Part shown: positions 1 through 8,104 of the stretch, piece by piece
Layout: each line of letters opens with the position of its first letter
Position numbering within the stretch: position 1 is the stretch's first letter
From: Candidatus Albibeggiatoa sp. nov. NOAA
GTDB taxonomy: Bacteria > Pseudomonadota > Gammaproteobacteria > Beggiatoales > Beggiatoaceae
NCBI GenBank assembly: GCA_025800385.1
Contig: JAOXRS010000047.1
Coordinates: 1-64,000, forward strand
Direction of reading: 5' to 3'
DNA: 64,000 nt
Program-made: the position numbers and the translations under genes
Notes under the pieces: generated by a model
What the model was told of the DNA's origin: nothing
The model's input: the letters and a program-made list of their open reading frames with translations, nothing else
Database searches by the model: none

Positions 1-707
1 CAACCATGCCGCCAATGCAAGAGCGACGTTATTCAGAAGTGATTAAAGAAAGCCGTGAAAGCACGCAACCGGGGGCAATGCTTGATGCATTACATCAGTT
101 GCGGACAATTTCATTACATCCCGTACACCCGATGGAAGTCAAAGAAATTGATGAGGAATATATTCAACAATCAGCGCGTTTTGCCAAGACTTTTGAATTA
201 TTAGATCAAATTCAGCAAAAACAAGAAAAAGTGCTCATTTTCTTAGAATCACAACATATTCAGCGGCAAATGATGGCATTGATTGAGCGGCGTTATGGGG
301 TACACCCGATGTTGATTAATGGCACGGTTAGCGGTTTGAAGCGGCAAGCCCGAGTGAATGAATTCCAGAAAAAGGAAGGCTTTGACGTGTTTATTATTTC
401 TCCCTTGGCGGGTGGTGTGGGATTGACTTTAACCGCTGCCAATCATGTAATTCATTTGTCGCGTTGGTGGAATCCTGCGGTTGAAGATCAATGTACGGGT
501 CGGGCATATCGCTTGGGGCAGAAAAAGGTGGTGCATGTGTATTATCCGCTATCGATTCATCCCGAATATAAAGAGCATAGTTTTGATGTTCGCTTGAATA
601 CTTTATTAGAAAGTAAGCGGCAGCTCAGTCGGGAGATGTTGTTACCTGCTGCGGCAAAAGAGGATGAAATGCAGGCATTATTTGATTCAACCGTCATGGA
701 TAAATAG
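1..707 (+). CDS. SNF2-family helicase, C-terminal part (5' end outside window)
   Basis: This is the C-terminal RecA-like lobe of an SNF2/RapA-type DNA-dependent ATPase. The reading frame is open to the left edge, so the real start and the N-terminal DEAD-box lobe lie outside the window. Visible are helicase motif IV (KVLIFLESQ), motif V (GGVGLTLTAANHVIHLSRWWNP) and motif VI with the arginine finger (QCTGRAYRLGQ). The WWNP and RLGQ forms are typical of SNF2 proteins rather than of RecQ or DEAD-box RNA helicases. The protein ends with a short charged tail. The family remodels protein-DNA complexes by dsDNA translocation; the specific partner cannot be told from this fragment. Confidence 0.9.
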   Translation, partial: TMPPMQERRYSEVIKESRESTQPGAMLDALHQLRTISLHPVHPMEVKEIDEEYIQQSARFAKTFELLDQIQQKQEKVLIFLESQHIQRQMMALIERRYGVHPMLINGTVSGLKRQARVNEFQKKEGFDVFIISPLAGGVGLTLTAANHVIHLSRWWNPAVEDQCTGRAYRLGQKKVVHVYYPLSIHPEYKEHSFDVRLNTLLESKRQLSREMLLPAAAKEDEMQALFDSTVMDK

Positions 708-759
708 AGAGCCTTCATTAATCTATTTGGATAAACAAAGTGCTCTCATCATGAATAGG

Positions 760-1644
760 TTACAGCTGCATTCCCTTATCTTCTTCTTTTCTTGAAGATT
801 GAGTTCTCAGCTCTGATGGTAAAATTTGTTTGTGACAATGCGGGCATTCATGTATATCAACGTGGGTTTGACGGTGCATTTCTTCCTGAAAACCCGCCGC
901 CAGAATACCTGCGGGCAATGCAAACACACCAATACCTAACACGGAAATGATTGTGCCCAATATTTTGCCTAAGGGTGTAATCGGATACATATCACCATAA
1001 CCCACAGTCGACAACGTTACAATGCCCCACCACAGTGCATCTGGCACAGTTGCAAATTTCTCAGATTGTGCTTGATGCTCTGCCAAATACACTAAATTGG
1101 ACACTACAATTAAAATCAGTGAGGCCATAATGATAGTAATAAGTAACTCTTCACGCTTGGTATAAAAGACTTTAGCCAAAATCATGGCAGAACGGGAGTA
1201 GCGTAGTAATTTAAAAATACGTAAAAACCTAAGTATTCGAAATAGGCGTGCAAATACTAAGCTATGCAAAATCACAAACTCTGGACAAAAAATGGGCAAA
1301 TAAAATGGTATCAACACAATTAGATCGATTAATACCAACGGTGCTAACATAAATCGTAAACGTCCCTTTAGTGGATGTCGATAGCGTGGCAGGACGGTAC
1401 AACTCCATAAGCGCAAACCATATTCATATGAAAAAATTACAATACATAAAATTTCCAAATACAGTATGTGTTTCTCATATTCTGTATCCAACGCATCCAA
1501 ACTGAAGAATGTCACAGTGAAAGTATTGGCTAAAATAAGCACAATAATAAAGAAATAAAGCAAACGTCCCCATAAGCCTCGCTGTTTACCTTCTAATAAG
1601 GCTAAAATTTTATATTGCGTGCGTCGTCTATTATTTTTTAACAT
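760..1644 (-). CDS. Voltage-gated-type potassium channel, six-TM
   Basis: Predicted inner-membrane K+ channel subunit of 294 aa (Ion_trans family). It has six hydrophobic segments, an S4-like helix with regularly spaced arginines (RLFRILRFLRIFKLLRYSR, about residues 130-150) and the K+ selectivity filter TVGYGD around residue 215, followed by the S6 helix. Such subunits form tetramers. The cytoplasmic tail after S6 carries a C-P-H-C pair near residue 270, which could hold half a zinc site; no RCK or cyclic-nucleotide domain follows. The gene is monocistronic and converges on the helicase. The ATG is followed at once by a Lys/Asn/Arg-rich cytoplasmic start, which supports this start. Confidence 0.9.
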   Translation of the reverse strand: MLKNNRRRTQYKILALLEGKQRGLWGRLLYFFIIVLILANTFTVTFFSLDALDTEYEKHILYLEILCIVIFSYEYGLRLWSCTVLPRYRHPLKGRLRFMLAPLVLIDLIVLIPFYLPIFCPEFVILHSLVFARLFRILRFLRIFKLLRYSRSAMILAKVFYTKREELLITIIMASLILIVVSNLVYLAEHQAQSEKFATVPDALWWGIVTLSTVGYGDMYPITPLGKILGTIISVLGIGVFALPAGILAAGFQEEMHRQTHVDIHECPHCHKQILPSELRTQSSRKEEDKGMQL

Positions 1645-1883
1645 GGGGTTAGTTGATTAGGTCGTAAGATTGGTTTGATCTATATATAAGAATAGAATGT
1701 ATAGCGTCCGAGTATTTGCAGGACAGATAATTACTTGAATTATTTTATAAATATCTATACAAATATTCAACTATCAATCTTTTTTCCACGTTAGCTAGAC
1801 ATGCTAAATATAAATGATTAGGCTGATTGCATTAGGATGCTGATTACTCAGTCTATAAAATTTAACGTCATAAGGAATTACCA

Positions 1884-2219
1884 ATGAACAATACATTTAA
1901 AAACTCAGGTGACATTTCAGGTGCAAACATCAATATAGGTGGTAATAACGTTCATCAGAGTATTCAAACAACAACATCAGCATCTGAAGAAGATTTAAAG
2001 CCGCTACTAAAATTACTAGCAGAGAAAGTCAGTAAAATTGAAGATGCAGGCGATCGTCAATTTGCAGAAAGTAAGCTGAACTCAATAGAAGAGCAGATGA
2101 AAAAACCTGCCAAAGAACGTGATAAAACCATATTACAAAGAGCCTTTGGTGTGATTGAAAATATCGTTGAAGCGGCGAAGGAAGTACATGAAATCAAAAA
2201 CAAACTACTTGGTATGTAA
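1884..2219 (+). CDS. Small uncharacterised protein with G/N-rich N-terminus and helical C-terminus
   Basis: A 111-aa protein of unknown function. Residues 1-30 are rich in Gly, Asn, Ile and Ser in an alternating pattern (SGDISGANINIGGNN) that suggests short beta strands. Residues 35-111 are charged and probably form amphipathic helices. The alternating N-terminus resembles short leader modules seen in some bacterial conflict and CHAT/TIR-associated proteins, but that is only a resemblance. An AAGGAATT stretch lies upstream of the ATG. No signal peptide or membrane helix is seen. It lies 71 bp upstream of the P-type ATPase on the same strand and may be cotranscribed with it. Confidence 0.7.
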   Translation: MNNTFKNSGDISGANINIGGNNVHQSIQTTTSASEEDLKPLLKLLAEKVSKIEDAGDRQFAESKLNSIEEQMKKPAKERDKTILQRAFGVIENIVEAAKEVHEIKNKLLGM

Positions 2220-2290
2220 ACAAAGTTTTACTATGTAAAAAACCAATCTGTTATCATAAGTACAAATTATACCTAAAAAGGTCACAGGTT

Positions 2291-4261
2291 ATGCTTCCTC
2301 TATTGGTCATCGCAGGTAGTGCATTAACAACATATGGCAGTATCAAATGGGCAAAACGCAAACAATCCCTACCACAAAAAGTTGAGCCTGAAGCAAAAAA
2401 ACCTGACCTGACCAAAGTAAATCGAAATTTTGCCATCGCCTCCACTACATTTGGTTTGGCTGTCGGTGGCATTTTTTACCCTGCACTTAAAGTGGCCAGT
2501 ATTGCAGGTTTGTTTTTCCTCACTATTCCGATCTGGAAACAAGGTTATCGCGCTTTATATCGTCAACATCGCTTTAACATTGATGTGGTCAACTCCCTTG
2601 CATTGCCTTTGGCTGTTGTGACAGGTTTTACCTTGCCCGTTGCATTTACTTACTGGATTCATCACACAGGCAAACGTTTGATTGCAAAAACCAAATCTTA
2701 CTCTGACCCTAATATTGCTGATACGGTGAATGCCTTACCTAACTTGATTTGGGTAGTCAAGGATGAAGTTGAAATACTCGTGCCTGTTGCAGAATTACAA
2801 GTGGGTGATGTGATGGTGGTTCATGCGGGTGAAGTGATTGCCGCTGATGGTAAAGTGATTTCAGGTGATGGCTTTGTTGACCAACGGGCTTTAACGGGAC
2901 AAGGCAAATCGGTTGACGTTAAAGTGGGCGATGCTGTGCTTGCTTCAACGCTATTGTTACGAGGCAAACTGCATATTCAAGTTGAACGGGCAGGCGATGA
3001 AACCATGATGGCGGAAATCAATGCGATTTTGTCCAACTACACCGATGACAACAAAATGGTGCAATCTACAGGTGAAGCGATTGCCGATCGAATGGCTTTA
3101 CCAATTACAGCGTTAAGTGCATTGGCGTTTCCTGTGATTGGCCCGCATGGTGCGACAGCGATTCTATGTACTTTCATGACCGAAGATATTAAATTTATCA
3201 CCCCGATTAACACGCTGAATCATCTCAAAATTGCCTCACACTCAGGGGTTTTAATCAAAGACGGTCGTGCTTTAGAATTATTGTCTCAAGTCGATACGGT
3301 GATTTTTGATAAAACGGGCACGCTAACCCAAAATCAATTACATCTCAGCAAAGTGTATCCTTTAGCCAATTATACTGAAGATGAAATTCTCAGTTTTGCC
3401 GCCACTGCTGAATATAAGCAACAACATCCGATTGCAAAAGCGATTCAACAAGCTGCCAAACAACGTGAATTAACCACAGATAGTATTGACAGTTCAAGTT
3501 ATGCTTTAGGGTATGGCATCCAAGTGATGTCAAAAGGTAAATTAATTCGTGTTGGTAGTTTCCGTTTTATGGAAATCGAAAAAGTTGATATACCTTATCA
3601 AACGGTGAACGATATTGTACAAGCTTGTCGAGAGCAGAATTATGCGCTGGTAATGGTATCGGTTGACGATGAGTTAATTGGTGCAATTGAGTTACATGCT
3701 AGCCTGCGCCCTGAAGCTGCACCGTTAATTAAGTCGTTACAAGCGAAAGGCTTGGATGTACATATTTTCTCAGGCGATCATGAAAAGCCGACACAAAAAT
3801 TAGCCGAAGAACTTAATGTTACACACCATTATGCCGAGTTATTACCTGAACAAAAAGCCGAGCGTATTCAACAGTTAAAATCTGAAGGAAAAAAAGTCTG
3901 CTTCGTTGGGGATGGATTGAATGACTCGATTGCACTGAAAGCCGCGGATGTATCGATCTCATTACATGGTGCATCACCGATTGCAACTGATGTAGCACAA
4001 GTGATTTTGATGGATGATAGTTTGTCACAAATTAAACCGCTGTTTTCTCATGCTAGCGAATTAAAGAAAAATATCCGATTTGGTGTATTATCAGTATTGG
4101 TACCGGGAACAATGGTTGTCACAGGTGTATTCTTCTTCCACCTTGGCGTATTAGGTTCTGTCATACTCAGTGACATAGGCTTAATCACGGGCTTAACCCA
4201 TTCCATGCTGCCATTATTGAAACACAAAAAACAGGATAACAACGATGACAACAGAAACTAG
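2291..4261 (+). CDS. P1B-like P-type ATPase with altered catalytic motifs
   Basis: A 656-aa membrane ATPase of the heavy-metal (P1B) group. The phosphorylation motif is FDKTGTLT, with phospho-acceptor Asp340. The nucleotide-binding domain has the P1B-type HP motif (QQHPIAKAI), and the hinge is VGDGLNDS. Two expected features are missing. The actuator-domain TGE motif reads T-G-Q-G, putting Gln204 where the catalytic Glu normally sits. The transmembrane metal-binding CPC/CPx motif is absent from the helix before the P-domain (AILCTFMTEDIKFITP). No N-terminal HMA domain is present; a single helix at residues 1-15 precedes the core. It may be a slowed pump, a regulator, or a transporter of a different substrate. 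The 3' end overlaps ogt by 17 bp, so the two are probably translationally linked. Confidence 0.85.
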   Translation: MLPLLVIAGSALTTYGSIKWAKRKQSLPQKVEPEAKKPDLTKVNRNFAIASTTFGLAVGGIFYPALKVASIAGLFFLTIPIWKQGYRALYRQHRFNIDVVNSLALPLAVVTGFTLPVAFTYWIHHTGKRLIAKTKSYSDPNIADTVNALPNLIWVVKDEVEILVPVAELQVGDVMVVHAGEVIAADGKVISGDGFVDQRALTGQGKSVDVKVGDAVLASTLLLRGKLHIQVERAGDETMMAEINAILSNYTDDNKMVQSTGEAIADRMALPITALSALAFPVIGPHGATAILCTFMTEDIKFITPINTLNHLKIASHSGVLIKDGRALELLSQVDTVIFDKTGTLTQNQLHLSKVYPLANYTEDEILSFAATAEYKQQHPIAKAIQQAAKQRELTTDSIDSSSYALGYGIQVMSKGKLIRVGSFRFMEIEKVDIPYQTVNDIVQACREQNYALVMVSVDDELIGAIELHASLRPEAAPLIKSLQAKGLDVHIFSGDHEKPTQKLAEELNVTHHYAELLPEQKAERIQQLKSEGKKVCFVGDGLNDSIALKAADVSISLHGASPIATDVAQVILMDDSLSQIKPLFSHASELKKNIRFGVLSVLVPGTMVVTGVFFFHLGVLGSVILSDIGLITGLTHSMLPLLKHKKQDNNDDNRN

Positions 4262-4724
4262 TTACTATCATTCGCCTGTTGGCTATTTGGAACTGATCGC
4301 AAATGATACGGCTTTGATAGGTTGTTACTTTTTAGACGATGAGCCATCAAACATCACAGAGCCACAACATCCGATTTTAAAACAAACCCATCAGCAGTTA
4401 GAGGCTTATTTTAATCAAGGGCTGCAAGACTTTGATATTCCTTTGGATTTGCAAGGTACGGCTTTTCGTCAACAAGCTTGGCAAGCATTACAAACAATCC
4501 CTTATGGTCAAACTGCAAGCTATCTTGATATGGCGGTGAAAATTGGCAACCCTAAAGCAGTTCGTGCTATTGGGCAGGCAAATGGTCAAAATCCTGTATC
4601 GATTATCGTGCCTTGCCATCGAGTGATTAACCATAATGGCAAATTAGGAGGCTATGGCGGCGGATTATGGCGTAAAGAATGGCTGCTTGCACATGAAAAG
4701 AAGCATCTGAACCAAAATAGTTAA
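4245..4724 (+). CDS. ogt: Methylated-DNA--protein-cysteine methyltransferase
   Basis: A 159-aa DNA repair protein that moves the alkyl group from O6-alkylguanine to its own cysteine. The acceptor is Cys124 in the motif IVPCHRVI, preceded by the HTH recognition region (GNPKAVRAIGQANGQNP) that carries the arginine finger and helix. The N-terminal ribonuclease-like domain is short, as in Ogt, and the Ada regulatory domain is absent, so ogt is the better name than ada. The start codon lies inside the end of the P-type ATPase gene (17-bp overlap), indicating coupling. A functional link between the two products is not obvious. Confidence 0.95.
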   Translation: MTTETSYYHSPVGYLELIANDTALIGCYFLDDEPSNITEPQHPILKQTHQQLEAYFNQGLQDFDIPLDLQGTAFRQQAWQALQTIPYGQTASYLDMAVKIGNPKAVRAIGQANGQNPVSIIVPCHRVINHNGKLGGYGGGLWRKEWLLAHEKKHLNQNS

Positions 4725-4812
4725 CGACTTAGCTTGTCCCGCTGCACATGTACATCTTTTAGGGGGCAAAACCTGTTACAATCGGCGTTGGGCTTGATTT
4801 TGATTGATAACC

Positions 4813-5931
4813 ATGGCTGTTTCTACTGCTTTTCAAAACGATATTTTTATTAGTTACGCTTCTGTCGACAATCAACCATTATTTGGCGCGGAATATGGTT
4901 GGGTCTCAACATTGGTGGGTCACTTGCAAGCGATTTTAAGTCAACAAACAGGGCAAGAGTATAAGCTGTGGATTGACTATAAAGATTTACAACATCATCA
5001 ACCCGCCCCACAACAAATAGAACAAGCGATTGATAATAGCGCGTGTTTTGTTTTAGTTTTATCTACAGCTTATGCAGCAAATCCAGATTGTTTACAGCAA
5101 TTGCAACGTTTTATTGCACAACATTCACGCCAAGCGATTTTTATTATTGAAAAAGAATCGATCCCCAAACCCAGCTTATTGTCAGATTTTATCGGTTATC
5201 CATTCTGGGAACAAAATCCCCAAACCCAGCGCACAAGAACGTTAGGCGTACCTGTGTTAATTCCCGAAAAGGATGGCATGTATTACCAACAAGTGACTGA
5301 ATTAGGGCAACATTTAATCCAACAATTATCCGTCACTCAACCTGTTGTCTCTCCAGAACCTGAACCTGTTGCGCCGCTAAACCCAACGACTCCAGCAACA
5401 TCTATCCAAACCCCAAAAGTCTTTATTAGCTATAGTTGGGATTCGGAATCACATAAACAAAATGTACTGGCATTTGCGAATCAATTGATTAAACAAGGAA
5501 TTGACGTAGCCTTAGATCAGTTTGAACAATTTCCATCTCAAGGCTGGGCGAATTGGATGCTTGACCAAATTGAAGAGTGTGATTTTGTGCTCTTGGTTTG
5601 TACTGAAACTTATAATCGGCGGGTCAGGCGCAAAGAAGATGGTCGAGGCAAAGGTGTGACGTGGGAAGGTACAATTATGACCGATGTGTTGTATGATGAT
5701 TTCCATCAGAATACGCGCTTTATTCCTGTTGTTTTCTCGGTCGAAGATATGGCACATGTGCCGCGCTTTCTTGGTAGCGTTTCCCGTTTTGTGGTCACGA
5801 CTAAAGAAGGTTACAAAGACTTATACCGTTATTTAACTGAGCAGCCTGCAATCAAAAAACCTGAATTGGGTCAAGTACAAGCATTAGATACGGAACAACC
5901 TGTACAAACGCTTAATTTCAATTTTGACTAG
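4813..5931 (+). CDS. TIR-like plus SEFIR two-domain protein
   Basis: A 372-aa cytosolic protein with two tandem TIR-superfamily domains. Domain 1 (residues 8-170) begins NDIFISYASVDN. At the position where NADase-type TIR domains have Glu after a WC, it has C93-L-Q-Q96, so the catalytic Glu seems replaced by Gln. A Pro-rich linker (about 175-200) leads to domain 2 (about 205-360), a SEFIR domain starting VFISYSWDSESHKQN, which keeps the GVTWEG motif with Glu285. SEFIR/TIR proteins act as NAD-cleaving effectors or adaptors in bacterial immunity. The ATG at 4813 is preferred over an in-frame TTG nine bases upstream. A strong terminator follows. It is a single gene with no obvious partner beside it. 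Confidence 0.85.
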   Translation: MAVSTAFQNDIFISYASVDNQPLFGAEYGWVSTLVGHLQAILSQQTGQEYKLWIDYKDLQHHQPAPQQIEQAIDNSACFVLVLSTAYAANPDCLQQLQRFIAQHSRQAIFIIEKESIPKPSLLSDFIGYPFWEQNPQTQRTRTLGVPVLIPEKDGMYYQQVTELGQHLIQQLSVTQPVVSPEPEPVAPLNPTTPATSIQTPKVFISYSWDSESHKQNVLAFANQLIKQGIDVALDQFEQFPSQGWANWMLDQIEECDFVLLVCTETYNRRVRRKEDGRGKGVTWEGTIMTDVLYDDFHQNTRFIPVVFSVEDMAHVPRFLGSVSRFVVTTKEGYKDLYRYLTEQPAIKKPELGQVQALDTEQPVQTLNFNFD

Positions 5932-5945
5932 CTCACACATCTCGT

Positions 5946-6000
5946 AACATCCAACACAATCTATTTTGTATTATCCATATTGATTGTAGCGGATGTTTTT
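5946..6000 (+). terminator. Intrinsic terminator after the TIR/SEFIR gene
   Basis: A two-part stem: AACATCC (5946-5952) pairs with GGATGTT (5991-5997), and ACAATC (5956-5961) pairs with GATTGT (5982-5987). Three further Ts follow the outer arm. It lies 15 bp after the stop codon. Its T tract partly overlaps the -35 box of the minC promoter. Confidence 0.7.
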
Positions 6001-6027
6001 GAGAATCATCTATTTGTGTTATATAAT
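5999..6027 (+). promoter_or_regulatory. Sigma70-type promoter for minC
   Basis: TTGAGA at 5999-6004, a 17-bp spacer, and a consensus TATAAT at 6022-6027. Transcription would start near 6034, giving a leader of about 54 nt to the minC ATG at 6088. Both hexamers and the spacing fit well. Confidence 0.65.
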
Positions 6028-6087
6028 CATTTTTTGTGATTCATTTCACTTCATTTTTTAAGATACCACCCAGTTGCAATAAATCTC

Positions 6088-6807
6088 ATGTCTTTATCAA
6101 CACCCACACCAACAGTGCTTGAAATCAAAGGTAGCCTTTTACCTGTTATGATTGTGCAATTATTTGATACTGATAAAGAACGTATTGCCGCAGCACTTCA
6201 AGAAAAAGTTCAAAAAGCCCCTAACTTCTTTCTTAACGCAACCGTCATTCTTGACCTCAACGCGATTCAAACACCTGATTTACCGCTATCTGATATTGTA
6301 CAAATTGCGCGTGATAATGGCTTAACCCCTGTGGGGATTCGCGGGGCAAATGACGAGCATAAGCAATTGGCGGCACAACTTTCACTGGGTTTATTTCCAA
6401 ACGGCAAAGAAATACAAAAAAATAAAAGTCCTGAAAAAGAAGCCACTCCACAGCCGTCTAATACTAAAATCGTGTCTCAACCTGTACGTTCAGGCCAACA
6501 AGTTGTATGTTTAGATGGAGACCTCGTGATTTTGTCATCAGTCAGCCATGGTGCTGAAGTGCTTGCAAAACGTCATATTCATGTCTACGGTGCGTTGCGC
6601 GGACGTGCATTGGCAGGTGTAAACGGTGATACGCAGGCGCGGATTTTCTGTCACCACATGGATGCGGAAATTGTGTCCATCGCGGGCAACTATCAAGTTA
6701 ACGAAGATTTAACGGAAGAGGTACGCGGCAAAGCTGCACAAGTGTTCTTAGAAAATGATAAACTAATGGTACACGCTTTAAATACCACGAACATGCTAAA
6801 GCGTTAG
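6088..6807 (+). CDS. minC: Septum site-determining protein MinC
   Basis: A 239-aa inhibitor of FtsZ polymerisation that keeps division at midcell. The N-terminal domain (1-105) starts with the typical LEIKGSLLPVMIVQL strand. A linker at 115-135 is charged and low-complexity. The C-terminal beta-helix domain (about 135-230) contains the VRSGQQV opening and the G-x-V-x-A-x-R-x-H-V-Y-G-x-L-R-G-R repeat region that binds MinD. The size is normal for gammaproteobacteria (231 aa in E. coli). It is followed after 114 bp by minD and then minE, the classic order. Confidence 0.96.
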   Translation: MSLSTPTPTVLEIKGSLLPVMIVQLFDTDKERIAAALQEKVQKAPNFFLNATVILDLNAIQTPDLPLSDIVQIARDNGLTPVGIRGANDEHKQLAAQLSLGLFPNGKEIQKNKSPEKEATPQPSNTKIVSQPVRSGQQVVCLDGDLVILSSVSHGAEVLAKRHIHVYGALRGRALAGVNGDTQARIFCHHMDAEIVSIAGNYQVNEDLTEEVRGKAAQVFLENDKLMVHALNTTNMLKR

Positions 6808-6921
6808 TGAATGATTTTTGTATACTAGAAAATAATCAGTAAAAAGATATAGATACTTTCAAGCCAACCACTTAACATCACATGGGCTGAAAACAAAATC
6901 AGGGTTTTAGGAGACATCAGT

Positions 6922-7728
6922 TTGAGCAAGATTATTGCTGTCACATCAGGTAAAGGTGGCGTAGGGAAAACAACAACCAGTGCAGCGTTTGCAACAGGTT
7001 TAGCATTGCGCGGTTACAAAACTGTCGTGATTGATTTTGATGTCGGCTTGCGTAATTTAGACCTCATCATGGGATGTGAACGGCGGGTTGTATATGATTT
7101 TGTCAATGTCATCAATGGTGAAGGCAATTTAAACCAAGCCTTGATTAAAGACAAACGGGTGGAAAGTTTATACATTTTACCAGCTTCACAAACCCGTGAT
7201 AAAGATGCCTTAAGTCAAGAAGGTGTGGAGCAAGTGCTGGCGGAACTCCGCGACCGTTTTGATTATATTATTTGTGATTCGCCTGCGGGTATTGAGCATG
7301 GTGCGATTATGGCCATGTATTATGCTGATGAAGCAATTATTGTCACCAATCCAGAAGTATCCTCAGTGCGAGATTCTGATCGGGTGATTGGTTTATTATC
7401 CAGCAAAACCGCGCGTGCGATTGAAGGCAAAGCCCCGATTAAAGAGCATTTATTAATTACACGCTATTTACCGAAACGGGTGAATCAAGGTGATATGCTC
7501 AGCGCAGCGGATGTGCAAGATATTTTAGCGATTCCATTATTGGGCGTGATTCCAGAATCTTCTGTTGTTTTACAATCTTCTAATGCGGGAACGCCTGTGA
7601 GCTTAGAATCTAATACAGATGCAGGTCAGGCTTATTTAGATATAGTTTCACGGTTTTTAGGTGAAGACTGCCCTATGCGTTTTGTCAATGATAAGAAAGG
7701 GTTACTTTCCCGTCTATTTGGAAATTGA
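6922..7728 (+). CDS. minD: Septum site-determining ATPase MinD
   Basis: A 268-aa deviant-Walker ATPase that recruits MinC to the membrane and oscillates with MinE. The signature SGKGGVGKTTTSAA sits at residues 9-22. The C-terminal amphipathic membrane-targeting sequence (KKGLLSRLFGN) is intact. Translation starts at a TTG with a good AGGAGA ribosome-binding site 8 bases upstream (taggagacatcagt), and the product then matches the normal MinD start (MSKIIAVTSGKGG). One base separates its stop codon from the minE ATG. Confidence 0.97.
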   Translation: MSKIIAVTSGKGGVGKTTTSAAFATGLALRGYKTVVIDFDVGLRNLDLIMGCERRVVYDFVNVINGEGNLNQALIKDKRVESLYILPASQTRDKDALSQEGVEQVLAELRDRFDYIICDSPAGIEHGAIMAMYYADEAIIVTNPEVSSVRDSDRVIGLLSSKTARAIEGKAPIKEHLLITRYLPKRVNQGDMLSAADVQDILAIPLLGVIPESSVVLQSSNAGTPVSLESNTDAGQAYLDIVSRFLGEDCPMRFVNDKKGLLSRLFGN

Positions 7729-7729
7729 T

Positions 7730-7993
7730 ATGAGTTTTTTTGATTATTTCCGTTCATCTCAGCAAAATACGGCAGCCATTGCCAAAGAGCGTTTACAAAT
7801 CATTGTAGCGCATGAGCGTGGTCGTGAAGCGCACTTGGATTATTTGCCTGTATTGCAACGTGAGTTATTAGAGGTAATTAGAAAATATGTTGCAATTGAT
7901 GATGAGCAAATAAAAATTAATGTGGATAAAGACGGGGATTATGAAGTGTTAGAACTGAATATCACGCTGCCAGAAGCTGAAAAAGCCCGCTAG
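7730..7993 (+). CDS. minE: Cell division topological specificity factor MinE
   Basis: An 87-aa protein that stimulates MinD ATPase activity and confines MinC/MinD to the poles. It begins MSFFDYF, with the membrane-binding N-terminal helix, followed by the MinD-interaction segment (AKERLQIIVAHER) and the dimerising topological-specificity domain. The chosen start at 7730 gives the family length (88 aa in E. coli). An upstream in-frame ATG at 7661 would add 23 residues encoded within minD and is rejected. Confidence 0.96.
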   Translation: MSFFDYFRSSQQNTAAIAKERLQIIVAHERGREAHLDYLPVLQRELLEVIRKYVAIDDEQIKINVDKDGDYEVLELNITLPEAEKAR

Positions 7994-8017
7994 GTCACGT
8001 CTCATTCCAAATAGATT

Positions 8018-8050
8018 GGCAGCCTCAATCAGGTCGTCGAAGGCTGCCTA
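8018..8050. terminator. Hairpin between convergent minE and the WGR gene
   Basis: GGCAGCCT (8018-8025) and AGGCTGCC (8041-8048) form an 8-bp GC-rich stem with a 15-nt loop. No long T tract follows on either strand, so termination efficiency is uncertain, but the position 25 bp after minE fits a shared terminator. Confidence 0.5.
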
Positions 8051-8104
8051 TTACAATTCATTGTCTCGTATTATATTTTCAGGGCGGCTAGTCTTAACAT
8101 CTCA

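Noticed and set aside
7661..7729. In-frame upstream extension of minE
   Set aside because: The extra 23 codons lie inside minD; the ATG at 7730 gives the normal MinE N-terminus and length.
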